From NCBI GenBank assembly GCA_036937835.1, contig CM072870.1, forward strand, positions 20,860,001 to 20,924,000: DNA of 64,000 bases, in the 5' to 3' direction. This DNA comes from Pampus argenteus (lineage: Eukaryota > Chordata > Actinopteri > Scombriformes > Stromateidae). The translations under genes and the position numbers were made by a program. Below the pieces are notes generated by a model that had not been told where the DNA came from, ran no database searches, and worked only from the letters and a program-made list of their open reading frames with translations. Shown one piece after another: positions 26,151 to 38,900 of this stretch (position 1 is the stretch's first letter; the number at the start of each line of letters is the position of its first letter).

Positions 26151-29100
26151 AGATTGCCGGTTCAATCGGGTGTTCGTATACCCTTTATAGAGGACAACTT
26201 TAATCAGCCGCGGCTGAGCTGTGTGTGGTATCGTTTTAAAGGAGCAATAAGTCATTTATTCACTTACTAAAACTTTTCCTCCTACGTTTATGGCCGTTAT
26301 GCGCCAGAGGTGGAAGTAAAAACGGAGGCTTAACCATTTGATCGAGCCGTGCTTTTAATTTGGAGGTTAAAGCAGAAAAAGCTTCCTGTCCCATACGGAG
26401 AACGGTAATGGAAAAAATGAGGATGTTATTAAAAATCTGAGCAGCGCACCACTTTAGCTCAGATCAAGAAACTTTTTTTTTGTGTTGGGGGATGTATTGA
26501 GGCCAGAGTTTTTACCCGCTGTTGCCGTCGTCGTGCGTTGTGATGTCCCGCCCCTGGAGGATGCGTGAGAGGAGTTTACGGGCATGGCGAACAGCTCTTG
26601 GCAGATGTGAGCAGCTGGGCTCTGCAGAAGGGCTACTTAAAGAGGCCTTACAGGTGCGGTAATGAGCAGGTTTTTAAAATCCCCCCGCCGCCTCGCTCCT
26701 AATCAGCCTCGGGGCTATTTTTACCAACCCCTACGGGCCCCTCGGGCTCATCCACTTTGAGTTGCTCTGAGAGGGCACGTTGTTCTCACTGAAACACACT
26801 CAGAAATGCAGTGACACAGCACACACACTCACGTATATGTACAAGTTTAGTACGCACGCATCGAGACACACACACACATTCAGATATAATATGAAGCCAC
26901 AGGCAAGACAGTAGTCACATGCTCTCACTGTGTCAGAGCTCTTAAAGGTTTGTGTAGCGGTTTTAAAGTTTTGTCTTGACAAGAAGTTCAGGATTTAACT
27001 TCCGTCTCCCGAGACGCCGGGATAAAAAAAAAAAAGTCACAACCTCGGCTTTAAAAAAGACAAAATGCAGGATTTTCCTACGATTCGACGCAGTCAGTGA
27101 CAAACTCCATCTATATGTTTCTGATTCACGTGACTGGTGGTAGGTTCAAGGCCTGGATTAAAGTTTGACGCGTCAGTACTAAAGATGAACTACTTCGATT
27201 TTAAGTTTTTGAGATCACGTTTGGATTTGTTTCGTGGATTCGTGCCTTCGTCCGGCCTCTTCTGAGCAGGGCAGTAATTAGAAGAAAACAAAAACCGATC
27301 GTTGTTACTTAAACCGATCGTATCGTAAGGACGAAGTAAGACATCGATATAATGAACGCTGAGCCGTAGCATCGTCACGACCTCTGATGACAACCGCAGC
27401 TTCTCAAAACGTCTTCTTCCCCTCCGTGTTTCCCAGCGTGACTGACACCGCTGAAGGTCAACAACATGCTCAGTACATGATGCTACACATCAACACACAC
27501 ACGCACACGCAAACACACAACATGAAGCGTGGCAGCGGTCTACCAGCTGGTGGAAAATCGCCATGGTTTCACCCGGAGGAAAGCGGAGGAATGCGTCGTG
27601 GTCGGACGTTGCTATGGCAGCGGCTAACATTTGATGCACCGTTTTGAGTTCAGTTTGTAATATTTGGAGATGATGGAGATAAACACGCTGGCCATGAGTG
27701 GATTTTTAAACATAATCACGGCGTCATCGTGTTATTGTCATACTTACTATGTGTTTATGGGCATCTCCACTTCCCCTCCAGAAAGTCTTTTTTGCTCCCC
27801 ATCTGTCTCTCAGTCTGGCCGCCGGTGAAAGCCAACCGTTTGTCTCTGTGTCTTTCTCTCAATCTTTTCCCCCTTTAATAGTGAATCTGTGGAGTGCATT
27901 CTGTCATTCACAAGGATAAAAAAAGAAAAGAAGAGGATTGGGATTAATTATCCATTATCGCATAAATTTTAAGAACACAGTTCAAGTTTCAAGGCAGCTC
28001 GCTCCTTTTTTTTTTTTTTTTTTTTTTTTCCATCAAGGGAGTTTGAAGCCCTCAGATCATCTGTAACATTTAAATCTGCACGAGGCCTTTGATATGATTG
28101 CTCAGCAAAGGGACACTCATTTTTCCCTCATCGTACACGTCTGCATGTAAAACTTCTGTGCTGCAGTGAAAACGTACGTCCTGCAAGTCGCCTCAGTTGC
28201 ACCAAAGTCCACAAACCAGTCCCTTTCCAGAGCTGCAGAGCCTATAGCCTAAATGCATTTTGTTCCTTGATGACGAAAGAGAACAAAAGTAGGTTATTAA
28301 TCCGGTCATTCATCCTTCCCGTGACATGAAATCTGCACCTACAGCTGATGAAGGCTCACTCCAAAAGCCCTGGGCTAGAGTTGTTCTGCCACTCTTACAC
28401 ATTAGCCCGGCAATCGTATCCACAAATTACTGAGTAGAATAAAAAAAACACCTACTCACCTCCATGTGTCACCCCTCTAATCATTTGGACAGCAATGTGG
28501 TATTTTTTATACAGTATTCATATTTTTGTGAAATCAAAATTTCAACATGCAAAATGCTTGAAGGTAGAAACTTGCTGTCAACAAATGCCCAATTCAAAGA
28601 ATGTGTCTCCCAATATTGTCTGAATGGTTCCTGGTGAAGACATCGATGTCTAAAAGAGCTTTAAAGGACTTTTAAAGCAGGAAGGTGTTGTATACGGGAC
28701 TGACTCACAATCAACTACAGCGCCATGTTCATGGTAATGAAGGAGCGTGTCACCCGGTGTTGCTAGGCGATGTGTTTTTTTAATAGTTTTGTGGACAATG
28801 TAGACCCGTGGATCAGAGGAAACGAGCTATATCGAGCTTCGGATACACACGAGCGCTACTTGTTGATGAGATCAATCTATTGTTTGGCTTTTCATGTTGT
28901 TGAATAATACGAGAAATATGGAGTATCAGCACACCTTTTATAGCAATGTGTAGCATTGACACTAACCCTCATTAAGCTGCAGGTTCAGTTCTTATTCTTT
29001 GAGTAGACTTTAACTAAACTTTAACTACTTTTTAAACTGCAGTATACGTATAACTAGTGGAGAGGAAGTGGTGGACTAGAAGTAACAATAACACACTATA

Positions 29101-32100
29101 AAACACAGTAAAAGTCTTGTTCACCATCTTAGTTTAGTGGATAATAGGAAGTTCAGTAGTTTTAAGGTATTCGGTCAAAGTAGTTTTTAGACTTTATTTT
29201 CCTAAATATCCGGAGCAAATTTTAAAGGAAAACCCTCCAAATGTTGAGATATTTATGTCCTACTGGTCCTAAAGCCTGCAGCATACGATCATATGAAAAG
29301 TAACTGAAAAAAATAAATCTTCCTCAGACATGTAGAAGAATGAAGCTGGAGCCGAATACATGTTACTTCCCACCATTAAGTATAAATCCAAGAAAGCAAT
29401 TCACCGAGCAATTGAGGACAAACTAAAAGCCTCGTATGTCATGTTAGTGATGAGCATTATAATAGCTGCAATTATTTCTGCACGGTTTTGTGCAGCGAAC
29501 CTTTATTTTATTTTATTTTATTTTTTTGACGTGCACGCTGCTTTATGGCGATAATGTCAACGTGGGCACGGCATCAAATACGAGGATGAAGCTGTGCGAG
29601 TTGAGAGATGCAGACACTCTGCACAGGTCTGAGAAGCCAATTATTTCCAGTTTCAGAGGCTGTAAATATGCTCCAACTAATTATCGAAAAACTGAAAAGC
29701 TGCAGATACTCTAGAACAATTTGCTCCCATTGAGTACCTAGACTAATTAACGTCAGCCTTAGCATTGAGAGAAACTTTGTGTGTGTTTTTTTTATTATTA
29801 TTCATCTATTTACATAAGCTACTTTGATTCACCAACTCAACTTCAAAAAGTATTTTGAGCGGCTGCGACTCGTAAAAAGTTGCTGAAAACAAACGAGAGT
29901 TTGAGGGGATCTCGAGTGGCGTCGTCTTCAGAAGACATAACGGGAGCAAGATAACAGCTATATTTACTAAAGTGATTTCATGCAAAATTATCACAGCGCC
30001 TATGAAACACAAACACGGATTTGCCTAAATATACAATTCACACAGCAAGCACACACACGGGGGGAAAAACCGCCAAAACATACAGTACACACACACACAC
30101 ACGAGATATTACGAGGCAGAAAAGGAGAAAAGGGGGGTTGCAGATGTTACGTGGACCTCTTGTTTCTGAAAAAGATGAGGTCACAGTCCTGCCCGTTTAA
30201 GAGGGATGCAAAATGGCGACTGGCTCCAGAGAGTGAGCTGTGGTTGTGTTTGTTTTTCTTTTTTTCTTTCCTTCATGGGGCCACAGATCTGTCCCTGCAC
30301 TGTTTAAAGTAAAGATCGAGGATGATTTGGCATTTTAAGTAACAGGCAGCAACAAGATTGAAAGCTAAAAAAAATGAACTAGAGCTGAATGTTAGAAAGC
30401 GTCTCTGTGTGCAATGTCCCAAATCTTCATTTGGCCCATATTTTATACTTTATTGCCTGCTGAAATGTCACATCTGGATTACACTTTATCTTCTTATTTT
30501 GCATTAGAGTGGCAGATCGAGGAACAGAAACGTATCGGATGAAATGCAAATACAAATACAAGGTCAGCATCCTCATTACACAAATGGAATATCAAACAAC
30601 TCTGGAGATGGAGATTTTAAAGCACAGAGGAGGGACTGATGTGAAACAAAGTCCTTAAAACGAACAGTGCACGTGTCATTAAAAGGGCCGCGTGGGTGTA
30701 CACCTTGGCACCGTCAAAGGCAGAAGAACGAAGAAGAAAAGAGCAGAATAATAGTGTGACGATTAGAAAGAGATCTGTGAGAGAGCAAAGCCAGAAGAAA
30801 AGGACAGTAATGTGACGATGGACGTTGGAGAAGGAACCAAAAGAGAAAAAAGTGACAAGTGAGATGGAGGCAGATCAAGAAAAGACTTTGAGCAGGTAAA
30901 GATGGAGGACTGGTTGGCAGAGGCTCCAGTCAAACCAGCTGTTCCCCCAAACACTGATGCTCAGCAGTAGACTAATAGGCAGAGTGAGTCAGTGGCTCCG
31001 TCTCCTGTCTCCCAGGCTGCCTAGAGGGGCTGTATTGATAATATCCCAGCCTGTAAGGCTCAATCCATCCCCTGGGGCGCTCAGCAGCTAGTGGATGAAG
31101 AGTCCCTGGACGGTCTTTTGGCTCCACAGCTAGACACTGCAGCAGAGGAAGAGATCTGAACACACAGGAGGCAGGTACACGCGCACGCAAACAGGCACAC
31201 TGCCTGAACGCCTTCCCCACACCTCATTTATTCTCATTTTGAGTCTCCCCCTCTCACACTCGCTGCAGAGTGAGGGGCAGAGAGCAATGATCACAGAGGA
31301 GGCAAGGAGACGTGCGAGGGAGGGGATGGAGAGACGGGCGGGTGGAGAAGAGAGGAGAGAGAATGACAGCTAACGCTGAGGATCGTTCTCCTCTCTTCTT
31401 TCCCATCAGAAGTGCAAATCCAGCAGCGGAGGTGCAGACCACCACTCACACCTGCCTGCTGCTCTCCATCTTGTTAGGGGCCAGATGGGAGAGGAAGTGA
31501 CTTCCTGCTGTACTTCCACCACAGGGCTCGTTCCTTCACATTAATACCTTTACTGCTCGACTCCATTTGTTACACACACTCAAGACACACACTCAGGGGG
31601 AGCCCGGGGCTGTGAATGATGGCCATATGCAGAACTGTGCTCATCTATAACCCCCCTGTGGCTGGAACAAAGTACAGTAGACTCCTTGAGTGTTGAAACC
31701 AAGGTTACGATTTGGAAGTGGTGCAGTGCAGTGTGATTCAGCGGCTCCGCGTCCAAGTACGAGCAGCCGGGGTCGCCGGGACTATAAAGGTTAGTGAGGT
31801 GGGTTTATAGGTAGAAGGTCAACGGTTTAAATTCAACCCGCCGCCCTCTTCGATCAACCGGTGAGACGTCATGTGACCGCTCCGCGCCGGTCTCCAGGCT
31901 CAGCACAACCCTTCCCCGGTTAATAGAGGTAGAAAACACAAGATAGTAGACAGTAGTGAGACAACGTGCAACAAAGGAACTGATTCAAACTCTGACTGTA
32001 GGCCCAAAGTGGCAAATTCTCACATTTGATTATATTGATATTTAGATTATCTAATTTGTTTTTGATAGTTTTCTGGCAAATATAAAGTTTTTATTTCAGC

Positions 32101-34000
32101 GCCAGTTTGAATTCAGGCCTAAAGTACAGAAAACGGGATTTAAGAGCATTCAAATTAAAATTATTTTATTAAAAAATCTTATTATGAACAAACAAACAAA
32201 GATATTACTACTTCATCAAGCTCTTACACGCTGTGTGTGTGTGTGTGTGTGTAATGAAATTAAGCAAGACGTTGCTGAGGAAATGTAAATGTGTGTGTGC
32301 GTGTGTGTGTAGAGAAGCAGCAATGCGTGTACAGTAAATCACTAGTGGGAAAAGCTGAGTGAAGACCATCCAGGCTCCTCCGTGTTCATGTGTTTATCTG
32401 TTGGTTTATGTGTCAGTTAGAGGCGGGACCCCTGCTGAGAGAAAAGATGTTGTAAACGAGGCACCGCAGATAATGTATTGCAGCGGGTGTCATTGAATGT
32501 GTCCCTTGGAGAATACACACATAAAACACACAAACGTACACAAATGTCAGGACACAGAAGCAGGTGTGCGGCCCGGAAAAACTAATAAAACACAGCGGCG
32601 AACATGTGTGAACACGCTACACACACACACACACACACACAGTACAGTGCATGCTGCCATTACACACACAGTGGGAAGGAGAGATAGGTAATCCGCAGAC
32701 ACACAAACACCTTTACATACACAGGCTGTACACAAGCAATATTTGTCCGATAAGAAAGGTCACTTTTGTCATTTGAAAGCACACAAACCACTACAGGCTC
32801 AACTTTTAAAGCTTCACCAGAAAGGAAAAAGGAGGGCAGCCGAGCTTCTGGACACCTCACTCAGCCGGTCATAATTACAGAACAAATCACATTGCTCTTT
32901 TCCCTCTATGTCATTTGAAATAGTGGATTAAGCTAAAAAAAAAAAATTTTTTGAAGCCCGGCCACCTGTGTTTGTGCAGGAGCGTGTGTGTGTGTGTGTG
33001 TGGTTGTGTGTGTGTGCCCGCTTCCTTATCTCATCTGAACCATCCACCTCTCACACAGCTCCCAGTCGTTCTTTTTTTTTTTTCTACTCTTCAAGCCAGA
33101 GAGGTCGGCTTTGGGCTCTGAAACTGGGTCATCTGGGTCTTGGTTTAAAAAAAATAAATAAATAAAAAAATAAAGTAAAATAAAATAAGGCTGGACATCG
33201 GCTACAAAGCTGCATGGACCAAAAAAAAAAAAATAAGAGAAAGAGCCATCGGTGGTATGGAGGCCGGGGAGAGTGATGAGTGGAAAGGTCAGGACAGAAC
33301 AGCGCAGCCACGTTGCTCGGGGAGATATTTTTGGACAGCACGCCGGGGTCTCAGCACCAGACTGTCAGCCTCTGCTCTCATCCGGTTGCAGGGGCCACAG
33401 CCAAGCCGGAGGCCTGAGCGCCTCAAGGTCACGGCCTGCACCTCTTCTGCTGACAGAAGGAGGGAGTGGGAGCGGGACAGAGGGGGTGGGGGAGGTCAGA
33501 CGGACCTGGACACCAAGGCTGCTGTTATAGGTCTAAATAAAACTGACTCCGTTCTTCTCGTAGGCACATACGCGGCTGTCAGGTCAAGACGGAACAAGAA
33601 AGGGCTGCTGGGTACACACTCTCATTTCTGGAGCGAGTGACGGGTCAGGAGTGTCACCTGTCCACAGGGGCCTCTGGTGTGAAATGCGATATCACTGAAG
33701 AAGCTGACCCAGATAGACTCAGAGCTCTGTAGGTAAAAGATATCAAGTGGACAAGAAGTTTTAAAAGCCATTAAGAGTTCTGCAGCGTTTCAATTCAACG
33801 TTTTTTAATTAGTTCGGCTCGATTTTGCCTTTTCTTTTCACAGCTCCTACGTCCGCTGATACGATCTCAGGTAATTAAATGTTTTTAAAAATAACACTGA
33901 AAATATTGAAGTTTCCAGTCAAAGAGCTACTTGCTGAATTACTGTGTGATGCAGGTTAAGAAATTAGTTGCAAAAGTGATTCTGCAAAAAAAATTGTCCT
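26151..34000. other. Intergenic stretch downstream of ttll7, mostly unique sequence
   Basis: No supported gene. Candidate regulatory blocks are at 26600-26770 and 29560-29780, a CpG-rich patch at 27180-27640 and a GC-rich block at 33240-33650. The segment starting near 26237 resembles a dispersed fish repeat I half remember. Repeats are a T run at 28006-28029, (GT)n at 32232-32252 and (CA)n at 32619-32641. Confidence 0.65.
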
Positions 34001-34139
34001 GACAGGTATTTTTTTATTTTTTTTCTGATTTATTTTTTCACCTCGAGAGTCAATATAATTGTCAATATAAAAACAGTTGAGAGCCACTGATTGCTACTTC
34101 ATGAAAACCAAAGACAAACGTGAGAAAATGTGTTTTTTT

Positions 34140-34145
34140 TTTATT
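34140..34145 (-). terminator. Candidate polyadenylation signal AATAAA for ttll7
   Basis: TTTATT on the plus strand reads AATAAA in the transcript, about 1.66 kb after the stop. A second AATAAA at 34034-34029 is an alternative. Confidence 0.35.
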
Positions 34146-35805
34146 GCTATGTAAAATTAAAAATCTCCAATGAAAAAAGGTTCTACTTTAAAATGACACA
34201 AATAAAAATCAGGCAAAATAAAAATATTTGGCATTGTGAACCGATGTCTAGTACGTGGGGAGAACTTGTTCACTTGTTAAGCAGTTTCTTAGTCGGAGTT
34301 GTCGTTATAAAATGTGCACTGAACCGTGTTGTACGGTCTCTCGGTGCACTACTACCTTTAATACTCTAAATCAATGCGTCGTCTCACGGGTCGTACACAG
34401 AGCCAAGTAAACTACTAAACATATAACACTGCTTTTCTCCCTAACAACATTAAACACTGTATTTAATTGAGGTCTTATGGTAGTTCATGACATATTAATC
34501 TTAAATAAAAACCCAACTGAATACATGAAGTAGACGTGCGTATTATCGGCGCATCCAGTGATATCTCTGGCACTCGTACCTACAGTGCGGCTGGAAATAA
34601 TAAAAGAAAAAAGGCTGCAGCTGCTCGTCTCTGTTACAGTAAAATACATGTCGGGCTGGTCATTCAATGTGCTGCACAATCTCTGAGCGACAAACACGTC
34701 TGTACTTGAGTGAAGAGTATTCTTCTGAGCGCTAAGACACAATAACTGATGACGAAACAATACTTCAAGTATATCCTGAACGCAGCTCCTCTCTCTATAG
34801 GACTACATCTGGGTGACAGACTAAACTCTATGCATGCAAACACTACTGTAATGTGCACCCACTTAGCCGTGTCTTTGTTCTCTTTCTGTGCCAAACTGCA
34901 ATATCAGTGTAGTGCATATTAGGAACCGGGGTGCTCTGAGACTTAAGTTTGGCTCTTCACGCATGTGGCATCAAAGTCAGTTTGTTCTCTAAGAGGCGAA
35001 AGAGTCTTGGCTTTACTACACTGACGTTCTAAACATCATGTTGCTTAATAATGCTGCACTTAATATCACACAGGTAAAACATGAGCTTTAGCATTCAAAA
35101 GTTAAAACATTATTTTTTTTAAAGTCGTCTGGCCACTGTCTCTCTACTGGAACTGCAAAAACTAAAACATAAAGTGACGGTTAAAACGTTTCTTAACATA
35201 AAGCCTCTGATATAAGTTATGAAATAAATTAAATTCAGTGTAAATAAGTAATTACAGCCAGCAAAAATACGTTTTTTGTTGTTGTTTGTTTGTTTTTTTT
35301 ACATCCACTTTCTCAAACAAGGGATTCATTCCACATCTGCGTCAGCATTCACTGCATTCATGGAATATCTTACAAAATAAATAAAGTACATAAATAAATA
35401 ATCCTTGCATTGTTTAGTATTTTGTTATACTTTCCTTTTACAGTACCATGACTTGTAACTGTACAGTAAGTAGGTATAATACAGCAATTACAATGAGAGA
35501 GGAGGGGTAAACCCATTGTCTGGTATTACTGGAGGATAAAGGTGGGGATGGAGGGTACAGGTGGTCTGCTGGTCTGGGCAGGGTTAAACTAAACTACACC
35601 AAACAAGGCCCTTTAGCGATCCCAAATCATCCGCAGGGGATTTGGCCAAGGTTGAGGTTCCATCCGGTGTCCAGAGCTGCCCCAAATTCTAATCCATACC
35701 GGGAGTGCCGAGATCGGCTGAGATTTTGGCCGGGTGAAAGTCAGGGGGGAGGGCGGTTGAGGTCAAAAGGCGAGGGTTTCTGAAGCCAGGGTTGCCACGG
35801 AGACC
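34140..35805 (-). other. ttll7: Probable ttll7 3' UTR
   Basis: The sequence after the stop has no exon-like or intron-like signals. In transcript sense an AATAAA lies at 34145-34140 and another at 34034-34029; ATTAAA variants occur near 34466 and 34360. The most distal clear signal gives a UTR of about 1.7 kb. The exact end is a guess, and the first AATAAA is followed by an A run. Confidence 0.4.
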
Positions 35806-35926
35806 TCAGAAGTGGCCCATCCTGGCGGCAAAAAGGCTGTGGGAGCGTGGCATGGCCGAGGAGATGCGGCCAAAGCTGGACGAAGGCCACTTCATGATGA
35901 ACTGGGAGGTCACTGGCAGCAGATAC
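35806..35926 (-). CDS. ttll7: ttll7 exon K: C-terminus and stop
   Basis: The coding part of the last exon is 121 nt including TGA. It encodes (R)YLLPVTSQFIMKWPSSS, then FGRISSAMPRSHSLFAARM and GHF before the stop. Human ends with RYLLPGSTQFFLRTPTYN, then GMTRSNVLFTSRYGHL, so the start and the end are shared and the middle has diverged. The acceptor is GTCTGTCCAG. The match of the last three residues supports this stop as the natural end. Confidence 0.94.
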
Positions 35927-38900
35927 CTGGACAGACGGACAAGAGCGAGGGATGAAGGGATTAGGGGAAAGGATGAACATAATGAGAGGATTAGATATAC
36001 AAAGGTCACAGTTTAGAGGTCAGGACGCATTAGTGCTCGGCACTGAAACCAAATATCAACCTCTTTTTTTTTTTTTTTTTTTATATAGCAATTCTGCCGT
36101 TTTATGGCCATCTCATATTTGCACATCGCAATTTTAATAATGGCCTCTTATTCTCAAGATCTTCACTTCAAAAAAAAAGAAAACGTAAAAAGTGGAGGTA
36201 TAAATTGTGAGATCCATATTCTGAAATATCATATACAAAAACAAAGTGGTATCAGTTACAAGTCTGTTTAATTGGTTTATATGCATATAAATCTGCTCAT
36301 ATAGTAAAATATAAATAGAAATTATGGGCCTCACTGATAGAAGCAGTTTGTGGGGGTTTTGATTCTTATTTCAGGATATCTGAATTTTCAACTTTGACCC
36401 TTAAATTTTTGGTATCATGAACAGAAAATCCTCACCTATCATTCCGAGGCACAGACGTCAGTACCTTTCTAAGACTTTTCTATGACACCTTCCACCGAGA
36501 CAGAGCAGTGAGGCAGCTCCTGCTAACAGCGTTCCAGTACCTGAGAATGAGACCAGCATCAGGTTGAGATAAGAGTCAGGAGGGGCTGAACCCTGCTCCC
36601 ATCTTCCTTAGTTACTGGAAATGAGTCAGATATGGTTGTCAGAGCAATGTCAGATGAGATGATCAAATCTTGGATAAGGTTAACTGAAGGTTATGCAAAT
36701 GTCGGGGCAGGTTGAATTCTTCCAGACTGATCAGTTGGAAGAATGACTTACATTTATGGACTTTTGCAGAACACTGACCTTCTTGCCACATCCACAGCAA
36801 GGATCTTTAGCTAGTAAAATACTACATCCAATACTCTTTTAGTTTAAATGAATACAATGGTCAAAAGAAATGCTCCCTGTGGAAACATTTAAAATGTGAC
36901 AATCTAATCAAAAGGGAGCCACTGGGGCAGAGGATTGCAGAGTGAAGAAATAATATCTTCTTTTTTACGCTGGTGCAGAGATAGCACACTTTTCTTTTGA
37001 CAGCTCTCTTTACTTGTGAAATAGCTCTCGGACAAATTAGCTGTGCAGCTTCTTCTAAAGTCGACCGGAAAAAAAATAGAAAAAGAAATGTCGCTGAGGG
37101 CGTCCGCTTCAACATAGCCCCAGAACCCAGGAGACTGAGGATGGATTCAAATTAGCTTCATTTAGTCCAACGAGAGTGTCCTTGAAACAGCTTCAAGTGG
37201 GCCGTAGATATCCCTCCAGCACATCGTCTTCGGCTGTTACTGGACTCACTGAACGAGGGTTCAGTCCACCACTTCTTCTTAGACCTTCTTCTTCACTCAC
37301 ACCCCAACAGATCAGGAGGGCGAGGTATGCTTTACTTTCAGCCTTTCCCATCTGCCTCTGTTAGGTTGTTCAAACTGCAATCTTAAAAGTGTCATTTAGC
37401 GATTTCATACCATGATTTTGTGTCCGCTTTGGATTCATTTCTTATGTTTCTCATCCTTCCTGTCTTCTGTAAGATTCACCATGTATTCACTAGGATTCAT
37501 CTCTCTATTTCACTGAAAACCCAAGCCTAGTCATGGAAATGGCTATCAAAAAAAAAAAAGAAGAAGAAGAAGAAAAAAAAAGAAAAAAAGAAAATCAAAT
37601 ATTAAACATTCATTGGGGGCCGAGTGTGTGTTCTTGAGAGCTCCTCTGTTATTCACTTTGAGAATATTCTGCTTACAGAAAGAATCGCGATGGTGGTAGT
37701 GGGGTTGGTTGGTTCGGGTGGTGGTGGTGGAGGTGTGTGGGGAGCTTTCTCACGTCCAAGCGGCTGCTGTCTCTGCAGGCTACATTTAATTGGACTCTCA
37801 TTCGGCATCTTCCAGGTTCGTCCTCCTTTTGATCATGAAGAAGATCTTGCCAACAACGTGCATGCTTGAAAGCCAGAGGGAGGCTTGTTCGTGCACTCGT
37901 GCTTTACTTCAATCCACCAGTTGACAGGGAGACAGAAAGATACTCTCCTTACATACAAAACTACAATCTACTCCTGTTCCTACTGACAGGCCTTTCCACG
38001 CCACTATTAAGTCCTCCATCGAGATGCAACTGCCAGGGTGGATTAAAAGGAGGCCAGGCTAAATGATATACTATGAGTAAAGATGGAGGAGGAGACTCTT
38101 ATGATAGCCGACACAATCATAAAGGTACAAAGAGGCTTGAAGGTTACCCGTAGCCCGCATTCAGCTCAACACCCCAATTAACCCTAATTACTGCCACACT
38201 TTTCAGACACATGAAAGTTAATAGAATCTGAAACTTTTGTCATCATGGAAAAATAATTTCAGGCTTAACAAGGAAGTCATTAGTGGAGCTATTTGGTTAG
38301 TTCCTCTCATCTGCCCACACAGACTGAAGGACTTTTCTAAGACCCAGGAGGCTGTTGACACACCTGATCAGGGCCACTTCCGCAGAGGAAGGATACTTGA
38401 ACAAAAGCAGGCAGGTGTGGTCAACAATGGAGACCCCAAAGACCCCCGGATAACAGACCCACTCTGACGTGAGCCAATGATGTGCACATGCACAAGAGAC
38501 AATGTGGAAATGTTGAATATAAAGGAGCCAAACTTGCCAATAATATCTGTCCACAGCCTTTGAGACAGGTGTCAGTTATGGCTGCAGTATGAATCACGAC
38601 TAGTTAAAAGCTGGTGCTGTAGGATATTTCATATTTCTTAGTTTTCATCTTTGGAATAAAACAACTCATTTAATCAGAATTTATTCTTGACCTACTGATT
38701 CTTGGTTTTCTCTGATATTCAGATTAGTTGTAATGAGGAGATGAAAATATACACCTAAAAATAAAATGTTTAAAGGTTGCCGTTAAGATTCTCAAGCCTG
38801 TCAAAATAAAAGTATAAAATTCCCTTTTTGTGTTTTCTTAGACAATAAGAAAATCGTTTTAATAAAAACTTGAAACATACAAACATTATTCAAGAGAGGG

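Noticed and set aside
26156..26180. tRNA B-box-like GGTTCAATCG, and a similar one near 31830
   Set aside because: Neither has a matching A box at the right distance nor arms that fold into a cloverleaf. At most they are tRNA-derived SINE remnants.
30960..31190. Possible plus-strand exon ending in a 47-codon open stretch and stop
   Set aside because: An acceptor-like CTCCCAG is followed by an in-frame TAG almost at once, and the peptide is unfamiliar.
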